The notes under the pieces are model-generated. The model did no database searches. It had not been told where the DNA came from and saw nothing but the letters and a program-made list of their open reading frames with translations. DNA of 64,000 nt from Cellvibrio fontiphilus_A (GTDB lineage: Bacteria; Pseudomonadota; Gammaproteobacteria; Pseudomonadales; Cellvibrionaceae): positions 1-64,000 of the forward strand of contig NZ_JBHRTF010000003.1 of NCBI RefSeq assembly GCF_042646205.1, in the 5' to 3' direction. Below are positions 9,269 through 18,128 of this stretch, piece after piece. The translations under genes were made by a program, and so were the position numbers. Numbering within the stretch: position 1 is the first letter of the stretch; every line of letters starts with the position of its first letter.

Positions 9269-10375
9269 TTAAATATAACGATTCATATATTCCACCAGCG
9301 CCAGAATCGCCATGGATTGGCCATAGGGCATAGAGGTCAATGGAATATCGCGATAGCCCTGCAAATCGTTAAATACTGGTGTACCAAACGAAACCTGTTG
9401 CAATTCACCGTCGTCGCTAATGTTAGCGAGCACTGCTTTAATCGCTTTCACTGCCATGGCTTCGTATTTGGAATCCAAATAACCTTTGCGCACAGCTTTT
9501 AAAATACCGTAGGCAAAACCGGCCGCGGCAGAAGCTTCCAGGTAAGAGGTTTTGTCGTTAATCAGCGTATGCCACAAACCGCTTTCATCTTGATAGCCTT
9601 CCAGCGCTTTTACTTGCGCTTCCAGGGTTTCAATCAAAAATAAACGCGTGCTGTCGTGCGGTGGCAAATCCAGCAGTTCAATAAATTCCGGGATCGCAAT
9701 AGTCACCCAGCAGTTGCCACGGGCCCAGAGTGCATCGGCAAAGTTATGGCGACCATCAAAGGTCCAACCGTGGAACCACAAACCGGTTTTGCGATCTGCC
9801 AAATATTTGGTGTGCAACATAAATTGGCGTTTGGCTTCTTCCACATAGGCCGGGCGGTTCATTAACAAACCAATTTTGGCGAGTGGCAGCACACACATCA
9901 TTAAGGTGTCATCCCAAATTTGTTGGTAGTTCACCGAGTTAAACACTATGTGCTGCAAGCCGCCTTCTTCAGTGCGCGGCATTTCATTCATGACCCACTC
10001 AGCCCACACATCCAAATAGGGTAGGTAGCTGCGCGTGCCCAAACGCTCTGCTAAATAGGCGAGGGTGAGGAAAGGCGAAACGGTATTCACGTTTTTGGTG
10101 GGGGTGCCGGCTTCAAAACGGTTTTTAAACCAGTCCTGCATGATTTGCAGCGGCTTCTCGTCACCGGTGATATCCCACAGCTTGAGCAAACCGTAAAGGC
10201 CAACACCGTGAGTCCACTCCCAGTCATTCCAGCCTTTGGTATCAATTACGCGTCCATCATCCAAACGCAGCAGGAATTCACCGCTGGTGTCTTTGATGTT
10301 AACCAGATTATCAATCAGCTTATCAATGGTGCGCGTCAACTCGTTGCGCGCGATACCTTCTACTGTAGCAACCAT
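9269..10375 (-). CDS. Cytoplasmic GH105 unsaturated rhamnogalacturonyl/glucuronyl hydrolase
   Basis: 368 residues from ATG 10375, close to the usual GH105 length. I prefer this start to an upstream ATG at 10486 because GTGAG lies 6 bases before it and the extra 37 residues match nothing in the family. No signal peptide, so cytoplasmic. Landmarks of the (alpha/alpha)6 barrel: NDWEWTHGVGLYGLLKLWD (the Asp/Trp/His-rich N-terminal segment), QIWDDTLMMCVLP, WFHGWTFDGRHNFADALWAR and ARGNCWV. The expected reaction is hydration and release of the terminal unsaturated uronic acid from RG lyase products (YteR/YesR-type). The divergent PL26 operon and shared operator at 10476-10495 fit this. Confidence 0.88.
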   Translation of the reverse strand: MVATVEGIARNELTRTIDKLIDNLVNIKDTSGEFLLRLDDGRVIDTKGWNDWEWTHGVGLYGLLKLWDITGDEKPLQIMQDWFKNRFEAGTPTKNVNTVSPFLTLAYLAERLGTRSYLPYLDVWAEWVMNEMPRTEEGGLQHIVFNSVNYQQIWDDTLMMCVLPLAKIGLLMNRPAYVEEAKRQFMLHTKYLADRKTGLWFHGWTFDGRHNFADALWARGNCWVTIAIPEFIELLDLPPHDSTRLFLIETLEAQVKALEGYQDESGLWHTLINDKTSYLEASAAAGFAYGILKAVRKGYLDSKYEAMAVKAIKAVLANISDDGELQQVSFGTPVFNDLQGYRDIPLTSMPYGQSMAILALVEYMNRYI

Positions 10376-10475
10376 AAAATACTCACACATTATTGTTGGC
10401 AAAAACGTTGGCAGAAATTGCCGGCAAAAACCGGACTCGGGAATGTTTAAAGGATCATAACAGTGATCTTTCAAT

Positions 10476-10511
10476 GTGTCGATCATATTCGATCATATAT
10501 AGTCAATATGA
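10476..10511. promoter_or_regulatory. Candidate DeoR-type operator, site 2, in the GH105/PL26 divergent promoter
   Basis: On the minus strand, 10495-10476 reads TGATCGAATA then TGATCGACAC. TCGATCATAT is thus an exact 10-bp tandem repeat on the plus strand (10479-10498 in register). It is followed by an inverted repeat TCATAT-N7-ATATGA (10493-10511). The site lies between divergent genes starting at 10375 and 10609. Confidence 0.5.
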
Positions 10512-10608
10512 TTCAAGTGTGATACAAATAGGCCATGCTTCATGTGCAGCTTAGTCTTAATAAACGATAAAAGAACGCCCCTTGGGGTGTATGCAGTGAG
10601 TAGAGTCC

Positions 10609-13332
10609 ATGAACCGCCGAGACCTTTTCCGCTACAGCGCTCTGGCCGCCAGCTTGCCGTTAATGGCGGGCACCCGCCTGAAGGCGGCGCAATCCAGTAG
10701 CCGCAACCCTCTGCTTAGCCAATCCAATCAGCTGGGCTGGCTGGATACCACCGAACCGCGCGCAGCTTGCGGTTACACCTGGGGTCAGCCTTGGTCGCAA
10801 GGCTCGCTCAATGCCGACGACAGACTGCAGTTAGTGAGTGAAGCAGGTCAGCCGCTGCCATTGCAAACCTGGGTAACGGCGACCTGGCCAGATGGCTCGG
10901 TAAAGTGGACTGGTCACGCGACAGCCGCCGGGCAAGCGCTGGGGCAGAAATTCCAAGTCGAAAAAATCGACCCAAAAAATCGTGCTCCTAAAGCCAAACA
11001 CGCGATAAAAATTACCGAATCCGATAAAAAAATAGTGATTGATACCGGCGTGATTCGCTGCGTGGTGAATACCCAAGGTGAGGTGATTATCGATGAAATC
11101 ACCCGCGCCAAAAAAACACTGCTACAAAACGCGCGCTTTATTGGCCAGCGACAAAATCAAGCGGAAACGGATGGCGAGCAGCCACTGCAGATAGAACATT
11201 TTTCCGCGCAGATAAAACAGGCTGACATAGAACAGCGCGGACCGCTGCGCGCGGTGGTGAAATTATCGGGAATCCATCGCACAGAAAACGGCCGTGAGTG
11301 GCTGCCATTTTCATTGCGCTTGTATTTTTATGCCGGTGGCGATGCTGTGCGCATCAGTCACAATTTTATTTTTGATGGCGATGAACAGCGCGATTTTATT
11401 CGCGCACTGGGTTTGCGTTTTGATGTTCCGCAGCGCGATGAAACCTACAACCGCCATGTGCGTTTTGTGGGCGAGGGCAGTGGCCTTTGGGCAGAGTCGC
11501 CGCAAGGCATTACCGGTTTGCGGCGCGACCCGGGCCAAGCGGTGCGCGAGGCGCAAATAAATGGCATCGCCACACCTGCATTAAATACCTGGGATAAACG
11601 TGTGAGTGAGCGATTGCAATTTATTCCGGTGTGGAATGATTATTCGCTCGCACAATTAAATGCCAAGGGTTTCAGTATTAAAAAACGCACTAAAGCCGGT
11701 CACGCCTGGATTGATGCCGATCAAGGCGGGCGCGCCAGTGGTGTCGCTTATATAGGCGGTGCAAGTGGCGGTGTGTTGTTTGGCATGCGCGATTTTTGGC
11801 AATTGCATCCCACTCAAATTGATATTCGCAACGCGGGCACCGCAACCGCACAAGCGACCCTGTGGATCTGGTCGCCCGATGCCGCGCCAATGGATTTGCG
11901 TTTTTATCACGACGGCATGGGCATGGACAGCTACGCCAAACAACTGGAAGGTTTGGAAATCACCTACGAGGATTACGAGCCAGGTTTTGGTTCGCCGCAA
12001 GGCATAGCACGCAGTAGCGACTTCACGCTTTATGCCCTGGATGCAACACCATCGCGCGAGCGCTGCATTGAGCTGGCTGATTCCATTCGCGCGCCGGCAC
12101 AAATTATTGCTGCGCCGCAAACCTATTTGGATGCCGGGATTTTTGGCGGCCTGTGGAGCCTGCCGGATCGCTCAACACCGATTAAAAAAATTCTGGAAGA
12201 CCGTTTGGATTGGTCGATAAATTTTTACCAGCAGCAAGTTGATCAACGCCACTGGTATGGCTTTTGGAATTACGGTGATGTCATGCACACCTACGATGCG
12301 GATCGCCATGTGTGGCGCTATGACGTGGGTGGTTTTGCCTGGGACAATTCCGAACTCTCGCCGGATTTGTGGCTCTGGTATTCATTTTTACGCAGCGGTG
12401 ATGCGCGCGCCTTTCGTTTGGCAGAGGCCATGACTCGCCACAATCGCGATGTGGATATTTATCATCTGGGGCGCTTTGCCGGTTTGGGTACTCGCCACAA
12501 TGTGCAGCACTGGGGTTGCAGTGCCAAACAATTGCGCATTAGCACCGCGGCTTATCGCCGCTTCCATTATTTTTTAACCGCCGATGAACGCACCGGCGAT
12601 GTGCTCTGGGAAGTGGCCGAGGCGGATAAACAATTAGTGAATTTATTGCCCACCCGCAAAGTAAACCCGAGTGCTGCTGCCGATAAAAATACCCATATTG
12701 GCATAGGCACAGATTGGGGTTCTGCCGCCGCCAATTGGTTAACTGCTTGGGAGCGCAGCGGTGATGTGCGCTATAAAACCTGGTTGGAAAATGCCATGCG
12801 GGTAATTGGCAGCAATGACCTAGGATTTTTTGCCAAGGGCTACCATTTTGATATTAAAAGTAAAACCATGAGGGTTATTCCTGCCGATCCACTAACATCC
12901 GGCGAACCAAAACGTGTGTCGCATTTGAATGCGGTGTTTGGATTAATTGAAATCTGTGCTGAGTTAATTCAATTAATCGATGTGCCGGAATTTAAAGCGG
13001 CCTGGTTGCGCTACGGGCGTTTTTACAGTGCACCGGCTGCGCAGCAAACGGCTGAATTTGGCGTGAGTTTAACCGGTAATAATCTCACCAATGCCCACTC
13101 GCGTTTAACCGCTTATGTCGCGCAGCAAACCGGCGATGCTGAGTTGGCAAAACGTGCATGGAGTGAATTTTTCCGCGAAGCGAATCATGTACCTGAGGTT
13201 AAGCGGGTGGAAGGGCCGCTGGTGTTGAATCCAGTGGATGAGGCCGCATGGGTTTCCACTAATGACAGCGCGCAATGGGGGCTGGCGGCAATTCAGAATT
13301 TGGCGCTTATTGGTAATGCGCTGAAAAAATAA
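10609..13332 (+). CDS. PL26-like exo-rhamnogalacturonan lyase with Tat signal
   Basis: 907 residues. The N-terminus MNRRDLFRYSALAASLPLMA is a twin-arginine signal. The following region (AACGYTWGQPWSQGSL, LPLQTWVTATWPDGSVKWTGH) matches my recollection of the PcRGLX/YetA-like N-terminal domain. A large (alpha/alpha)-type central region (WYGFWNYGDVMHTYDADRHV, VGGFAWDNSE, LGTRHNVQHWGCSAKQLR) and a C-terminal beta-domain complete the PL26 layout. The family cleaves RG-I exolytically, leaving unsaturated galacturonosyl-rhamnose, the GH105 substrate. It leads a five-gene run to 19517 with gaps of 23-35 bases. The assignment is from sequence style and length; an uncharacterised YetA-like role is the alternative. 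Confidence 0.75.
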   Translation: MNRRDLFRYSALAASLPLMAGTRLKAAQSSSRNPLLSQSNQLGWLDTTEPRAACGYTWGQPWSQGSLNADDRLQLVSEAGQPLPLQTWVTATWPDGSVKWTGHATAAGQALGQKFQVEKIDPKNRAPKAKHAIKITESDKKIVIDTGVIRCVVNTQGEVIIDEITRAKKTLLQNARFIGQRQNQAETDGEQPLQIEHFSAQIKQADIEQRGPLRAVVKLSGIHRTENGREWLPFSLRLYFYAGGDAVRISHNFIFDGDEQRDFIRALGLRFDVPQRDETYNRHVRFVGEGSGLWAESPQGITGLRRDPGQAVREAQINGIATPALNTWDKRVSERLQFIPVWNDYSLAQLNAKGFSIKKRTKAGHAWIDADQGGRASGVAYIGGASGGVLFGMRDFWQLHPTQIDIRNAGTATAQATLWIWSPDAAPMDLRFYHDGMGMDSYAKQLEGLEITYEDYEPGFGSPQGIARSSDFTLYALDATPSRERCIELADSIRAPAQIIAAPQTYLDAGIFGGLWSLPDRSTPIKKILEDRLDWSINFYQQQVDQRHWYGFWNYGDVMHTYDADRHVWRYDVGGFAWDNSELSPDLWLWYSFLRSGDARAFRLAEAMTRHNRDVDIYHLGRFAGLGTRHNVQHWGCSAKQLRISTAAYRRFHYFLTADERTGDVLWEVAEADKQLVNLLPTRKVNPSAAADKNTHIGIGTDWGSAAANWLTAWERSGDVRYKTWLENAMRVIGSNDLGFFAKGYHFDIKSKTMRVIPADPLTSGEPKRVSHLNAVFGLIEICAELIQLIDVPEFKAAWLRYGRFYSAPAAQQTAEFGVSLTGNNLTNAHSRLTAYVAQQTGDAELAKRAWSEFFREANHVPEVKRVEGPLVLNPVDEAAWVSTNDSAQWGLAAIQNLALIGNALKK

Positions 13333-13367
13333 TTTAATTAACAATATTTTTTACCGAGGTGAATACT

Positions 13368-14510
13368 TTGATCGCTGCAAACGTTGAAGACTATCGTTTA
13401 TTGGCTAAACGCCGTTTACCAAAATTTTTATTTGAATATATCGATGGTGGTTCGTTTAGTGAAACTACATTGCGGAATAACTGTGCCGATTTACAAACCA
13501 TTGGTTTGCGTCAGCGAGTATTGCGCGATATTTCCAACATCAACACCGAAACCGAATTATTTGGTCAGCATTTAAAACTGCCGATTATTCTCGGGCCAGT
13601 GGGTATTGCCGGGTTAAATGCGCGGCGCGGTGAAGTATTGGCGGCGCAGGCCGCGCAGGAAAAGGGTGTGCCCTTTTGTTTGTCCACGGTATCGGCCTGT
13701 TCGATTGAAGAAGTGCGTTCGCAAACGCAGGAACCACTCTGGTTCCAGTTGTACATGATTAAAGATCGCGGCTTTTTAAATGCGATGTTGGATCGCGCCG
13801 TTGAGGCGGGCACTAAAACACTCATGTTCACTGTGGATATGCCGGTGCCTTCATCGCGCTACCGCGATATTCGTTCGGGCTTGTCGGGCGGCAGTATGTT
13901 GCGCCGTCAAAGTGCGCGCATTATGCAATCCTTGATGAGCCCGCGTTGGGCCTGGGACGTGGGTATTTGTGGTCGCCCGCATTCACTCGGCAATGTGGCG
14001 CACGTATTGGGTAAGGGCGCAGGCATCGATGAATTCTGGAGCTGGATGAGCAAAAATTTTGATGCGAGTGTGACCTGGAAAACCCTTGAGCAAATTCGCG
14101 AAAAATGGAAAGGCGATTTAATTATTAAAGGCATTTTGGACCCGGAAGATGCGCTGGAAGCAAAAAAACTCGGTGCCGATGGTTTGATTGTGTCCAATCA
14201 CGGTGGCCGACAATTGGATGGTGCACTCTCATCGATTCGCGCACTGCCACCGATTGCCGATGCGGTGCAGGGCGATATCAAAATTTTGCTCGACAGTGGT
14301 ATTCGCACGGGGCTGGATATAGTGCGCGCAATCGCATTAGGTGCAGACGCTGTAGTGATTGGCCGCGCCTGGGTTTATGGTTTGGCCGCGCAAAAGAAAC
14401 AAGGCGTCAGCAATGTGCTGGATATTCTGGGGAATGAATTGCGTGTGGCCATGGCACTGGCCGGCTGCCCATCGCTTAAAGACATTACCCCAGAGATTTT
14501 GGTGAAATAA
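13368..14510 (+). CDS. lldD: L-lactate dehydrogenase (FMN, quinone-linked)
   Basis: 380 residues from TTG 13368. GAGGTG lies 6 bases upstream and the protein then begins IAANVEDYRLLAKRRLP, aligned with E. coli LldD; a GTG at 13359 would overlap that ribosome binding site. Markers of the family: LPKFLFEYIDGGS, FTVDMPVPSSRYRD, IKGILDPEDA, SNHGGRQLDG (catalytic His and FMN contact) and LDSGIRTGLDIVRAIALGAD. It oxidises L-lactate to pyruvate at the inner membrane. In an operon for RG-I depolymerisation it makes sense as the consumer of L-lactate formed from rhamnulose-1-phosphate by the aldolase/dehydrogenase at 51536. Confidence 0.95.
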   Translation: MIAANVEDYRLLAKRRLPKFLFEYIDGGSFSETTLRNNCADLQTIGLRQRVLRDISNINTETELFGQHLKLPIILGPVGIAGLNARRGEVLAAQAAQEKGVPFCLSTVSACSIEEVRSQTQEPLWFQLYMIKDRGFLNAMLDRAVEAGTKTLMFTVDMPVPSSRYRDIRSGLSGGSMLRRQSARIMQSLMSPRWAWDVGICGRPHSLGNVAHVLGKGAGIDEFWSWMSKNFDASVTWKTLEQIREKWKGDLIIKGILDPEDALEAKKLGADGLIVSNHGGRQLDGALSSIRALPPIADAVQGDIKILLDSGIRTGLDIVRAIALGADAVVIGRAWVYGLAAQKKQGVSNVLDILGNELRVAMALAGCPSLKDITPEILVK

Positions 14511-14536
14511 AGCTACCGGCTAACACGAGGCTAATA

Positions 14537-16090
14537 ATGAAAATAAATAATCTAACGCGCTGTATTTTACAGCGCGCGCTGTGGTTCTTTTTATTGTTAA
14601 TCAGCGCTGCCGCCAGTGCGGATGACACAGCGCCTCACAAAACCGGTAAAACCAAGATTTTTATCGCGGGTGACTCCACGGCTGCTACCTACAATCTGCC
14701 TGACCAACAAGGCTGGGGTGCGCTACTGGGTGACTATATTAATACCGATAAAGCCGAGGTGATTAATCGCGCGCGTGGTGGTCGCAGTTCCCGCACTTTT
14801 ATCAGTGAGGGTTTGTGGCAAGCGCTAATCGATGAAGTATCGGCGGGCGATATCGTTCTTATTCAATTTGGCCACAACGATGCCAGCCCGGTAAATGATG
14901 CAACCCGCGCGCGCGGTACCTTGCCGGGCATAGGCACAGAAGCCATCACCATCAATAACCTGCTCACCCAACAACAGGAAACGGTTTATAGCTTCGGCCA
15001 CTACATGCGCAAGATGGTGAATGATGTGCGCGCAAAAAATGCCACGCCGATTTTAATGTCGCTCACCCAGCGCAATGTATGGCAAGCCGGAAAATTGGAA
15101 CGCCACGGCAGCTACGGGCGCTGGGCCTATGAATTGGCACTGGAGCTGAATACCCATTTTGTGGATTTAAATAATCTGGCGGCGGATCAACTCGAAGCAC
15201 TGGGTGAAGAAAAAACCGCTGCACTCTACCCAAAAGATCACACTCACTTTAATCCGCAGGGCGCGCAGCTGCATGCAGAGATTGCACTTGCGGCCTTGAA
15301 GGGTTTGCGTCCTGATCTACTTGGCGGCTTGCTTAATGAAAAAGGCACAGCTATAGCTGCTGATGAAATGACCTGGCTGCGTTTGCCCATACCTGCCAAT
15401 AACAATTTGCGTTCAGTTTTTTTAATTGGCGACTCAACAGTACGCAACGGCGGCGGCATTGGAGCTAATGGCGAATGGGGTTGGGGCGATTTTTTGCAGC
15501 CGCATTTGAATAATAAAAAAATCAATGTCGTTAATCGCGCAGTGGGTGGTTTAAGCAGTCGCACTTTTTACACCGGCGGTTACTGGCAGCGCACGCTAAA
15601 TATGATGCGCCCCGGCGATGTATTGGTGATGCAGTTTGGCCACAACGACAACGCGCCCATTAACGACAACAGCCGTGCGCGCGGTACGCTCAAAGGTGTA
15701 GCCGATAATTACGAGCAAATTGAAAACCAACTGACCGGAAAGCCGGAAAGGGTTTATAGCTACGGTGGTTATTTGCGCAAATTTATCGGCGAAGCCCACG
15801 CTCGCGGTATTACCACTGTGATTTGTTCACCGGTGCCGCGCAAAATATGGGATGGTAAAAAAATCGCCCGCACACCAGATTCCTACCCCGATTGGGCGCG
15901 TCAAGTTGCACTGCAAAGTGGTAGTGCATTTATCGATTTAAATAATCTTGTTGCCGCTGAATATGAACACTTGGGTGCAAAAAAAGTAGATCAACTATTT
16001 GCGGATAAACACACCCATACCAGTAAAGCCGGGGCGGAATTAAATGCCGCTGTAGTTGCGGCACAATTAAAACCGCTCTTGGGTTTGTGA
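14537..16090 (+). CDS. Tandem CE12 rhamnogalacturonan acetylesterase (two SGNH domains)
   Basis: 517 residues with a signal peptide of about 28 residues (FFLLLISAAASA). Two complete SGNH hydrolase domains follow. Domain 1 (about 38-255) has FIAGDST (Ser47), RGGRSSRTF, IQFGHND and DHTHFNPQG. Domain 2 (about 292-515) has FLIGDST (Ser300), AVGGLSSRTF, MQFGHND and DKHTHTSKAG. Both keep the Ser, Gly, Asn and Asp-x-x-His elements, so both may be active. The family removes acetyl esters from RG-I galacturonic acid. Position between lldD and PL11 supports periplasmic RG-I deacetylation. Two catalytic copies in one chain are uncommon. Confidence 0.88.
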   Translation: MKINNLTRCILQRALWFFLLLISAAASADDTAPHKTGKTKIFIAGDSTAATYNLPDQQGWGALLGDYINTDKAEVINRARGGRSSRTFISEGLWQALIDEVSAGDIVLIQFGHNDASPVNDATRARGTLPGIGTEAITINNLLTQQQETVYSFGHYMRKMVNDVRAKNATPILMSLTQRNVWQAGKLERHGSYGRWAYELALELNTHFVDLNNLAADQLEALGEEKTAALYPKDHTHFNPQGAQLHAEIALAALKGLRPDLLGGLLNEKGTAIAADEMTWLRLPIPANNNLRSVFLIGDSTVRNGGGIGANGEWGWGDFLQPHLNNKKINVVNRAVGGLSSRTFYTGGYWQRTLNMMRPGDVLVMQFGHNDNAPINDNSRARGTLKGVADNYEQIENQLTGKPERVYSYGGYLRKFIGEAHARGITTVICSPVPRKIWDGKKIARTPDSYPDWARQVALQSGSAFIDLNNLVAAEYEHLGAKKVDQLFADKHTHTSKAGAELNAAVVAAQLKPLLGL

Positions 16091-16113
16091 TGTATTAATC
16101 GGCGAGGTATGTC

Positions 16114-18102
16114 ATGCGAGTATTTACTGTAAACAAGCAATACACATTCCTGATCATGGTGCTATGTCTAGTGCTGGGTCTATCTGCCTGCTCGGAAAAA
16201 GCACGGGAGAAAAATCCCGCGACTGGTGCCTCGTTAAGCAGTAGCGATAAGCCTGCTACTACTGAAAAAATAGCGCGGCAAATAGAGCTGCTGGATCGCG
16301 GTTTAATCGCCGTGCCCGGTGCGGAAGGTGTGTTGGTGAGTTGGCGAAAATTGCAGCAGGACGCAGCGGGCTTTGCAGTAGATATTTATCGCGATGGTAA
16401 AAAAATTACCGAAACTGCAGTCAGCAGTCGCAGCAATTTTTTAGATACCAAGGGCAAGGCCGGTGCAAATTACGAGTTGCGTGTGGGTGAACAAGTGATT
16501 GCAACAACACAGGCCTGGGATCAACCCTTTCTAAATATTCCAATCACCCCACCGGCCGATGACAAAACCCCGGATGGCCAGGTTTATTCCTACAGCGCCA
16601 ATGATGCGAGCGTGGGTGATTTGGATGGCGATGGCCGCTACGAAATTGTATTGAAGTGGGACCCGAGTAATTCCAAAGATAACGCCTTTGGCGGTTATAC
16701 CGGCGTTACTTATCTCGATGCATATACGCTGGAAGGCGAACAATTATGGCGAATTAATCTTGGCAAAAATATTCGTTCAGGCGCGCATTACACCCAATTT
16801 ATGGTGTACGACTTTGACGGTGACGGGCGCGCAGAAATTGCTATGAAAACCGCAGATGGCACAATCGATGGCGAGGGAGCAATCATCGGTGACGCCAAGG
16901 CGGATTGGGTGAGTCACGGCGGTGAGTTGGAAGTGCGCGATCGCACGGGTTCAGTAGTAACAACCGACGGAAAACTAATGGGCCAATTAACTGGCCGCGT
17001 ACTAACCGGGCCGGAATATTTTTCCGTTTTTGAGGGGGCAACGGGAAAAGTATTGGACACGGTTCCCTACATCCCCCAGCGTGCACCGGGTAACGATAAT
17101 CCAACCGCCGAACAAATGAAAGCGGTGTGGGGGGATGGTTACGGCAATCGCTCCGAGCGTTATCTGGCCGGTGTTGCCTATTTGGATGGTGTGCGTCCCA
17201 GCGTAATTATGGCGCGCGGTTATTACGCCCGCAGTGTAATTGCCGCTTACGATTTTCGCGCAGGGAAAATTTCTACCCGCTGGGTGTTTGATTCCGAAGC
17301 CAAGGATGTTCCCCAGGGTTTTAGCGGGCAGGGCAATCATCAATTATCGGTTGCCGATATAGATGCTGATGGTAAAGACGAAATTATTTACGGCGCTATG
17401 GCCATTGATCACGACGGCTCGCCCAAATGGACTACTGGTTTTGGTCATGGTGATGCGCTACATGTTTCCGATTTGGATTTGGAAAATCCCGGTTTGGAAT
17501 CTTTTAATGTGTATGAAGGTGTACGCGCTAATGGCGGAGTGGGTTCAGCGTTAATTGATCTTGCCAGTGGCAAGGTATTGTGGAAAAAATCCGCCGAAAA
17601 AGACAACGGCAGAGGCCTCGCGGCCGATATAGATCCGCGTCACCCGGGTGCAGAAAATTGGGCACTTAATGCAGCGGAATTATTTAATGCAAAAGGTGAA
17701 ACCATTGCCCCGGTGCGACCACAGCAAGTGAATTTTGCCATCTGGTGGGACGGCGATACACAGCGCGAACTTTTGGATGGAACCAGCATTTACAAATGGG
17801 ATTGGCAACATAATGCCAGTGTGCCGCTATTAGTTACCCAAGGCACTAGTTCCAATAACGGCACCAAAGCTAACCCGGCGTTGTCGGGCGATATATTGGG
17901 TGATTGGCGCGAGGAATTAATACTGCGCGCACAGGATAATCAATCACTGCGCATATATTCCACCAGTATTCCCACGGATATTGGTATGACAACACTGCTG
18001 CAGGACTCGCAATACCGCGTTGCCCTTGCATGGCAAAACACGGCCTACAACCAGCCGCCACACCCCGGTTTTTCACTGCCGCAAACAGCGAACGCTGAAT
18101 AA
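16114..18102 (+). CDS. PL11 rhamnogalacturonan lyase, lipoprotein
   Basis: 662 residues. Signal with lipobox LSAC (Cys near residue 27), so membrane-anchored. PL11 hallmarks: IELLDRGLIAVPGAEGVLVSW, YSANDASVGDLDGDGRYEIV, YDFDGDGRAEIAMKTADGTI (calcium-binding DxDGDG loops), GDALHVSDLD and AWQNTAYNQPPHPGFSLP. Compared with the second PL11 in this window (26481-29297) it has an insertion of about 25 residues after DAKADWVSHGG and another near APGNDNPTAEQMKAVWGDGY. Extra loops distinguish exo- from endo-acting PL11 enzymes in Bacillus, so the two may differ in mode. It lacks the C-terminal beta-sandwich tail of the other copy. Confidence 0.93.
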   Translation: MRVFTVNKQYTFLIMVLCLVLGLSACSEKAREKNPATGASLSSSDKPATTEKIARQIELLDRGLIAVPGAEGVLVSWRKLQQDAAGFAVDIYRDGKKITETAVSSRSNFLDTKGKAGANYELRVGEQVIATTQAWDQPFLNIPITPPADDKTPDGQVYSYSANDASVGDLDGDGRYEIVLKWDPSNSKDNAFGGYTGVTYLDAYTLEGEQLWRINLGKNIRSGAHYTQFMVYDFDGDGRAEIAMKTADGTIDGEGAIIGDAKADWVSHGGELEVRDRTGSVVTTDGKLMGQLTGRVLTGPEYFSVFEGATGKVLDTVPYIPQRAPGNDNPTAEQMKAVWGDGYGNRSERYLAGVAYLDGVRPSVIMARGYYARSVIAAYDFRAGKISTRWVFDSEAKDVPQGFSGQGNHQLSVADIDADGKDEIIYGAMAIDHDGSPKWTTGFGHGDALHVSDLDLENPGLESFNVYEGVRANGGVGSALIDLASGKVLWKKSAEKDNGRGLAADIDPRHPGAENWALNAAELFNAKGETIAPVRPQQVNFAIWWDGDTQRELLDGTSIYKWDWQHNASVPLLVTQGTSSNNGTKANPALSGDILGDWREELILRAQDNQSLRIYSTSIPTDIGMTTLLQDSQYRVALAWQNTAYNQPPHPGFSLPQTANAE

Positions 18103-18128
18103 AGTTTATTCTACTAGGTGTTGAAATT

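Noticed and set aside
10376..10486. 37-residue N-terminal extension of GH105
   Set aside because: The internal ATG has a ribosome binding site and the family normally begins there; the extension runs into the operator region.
10476..10500. CRISPR-like short repeats
   Set aside because: Only two adjacent 10-base units with no spacers; better explained as a regulator site.
13359..13367. GTG start for lldD
   Set aside because: It overlaps the GAGGTG ribosome binding site; TTG 13368 aligns with E. coli LldD.
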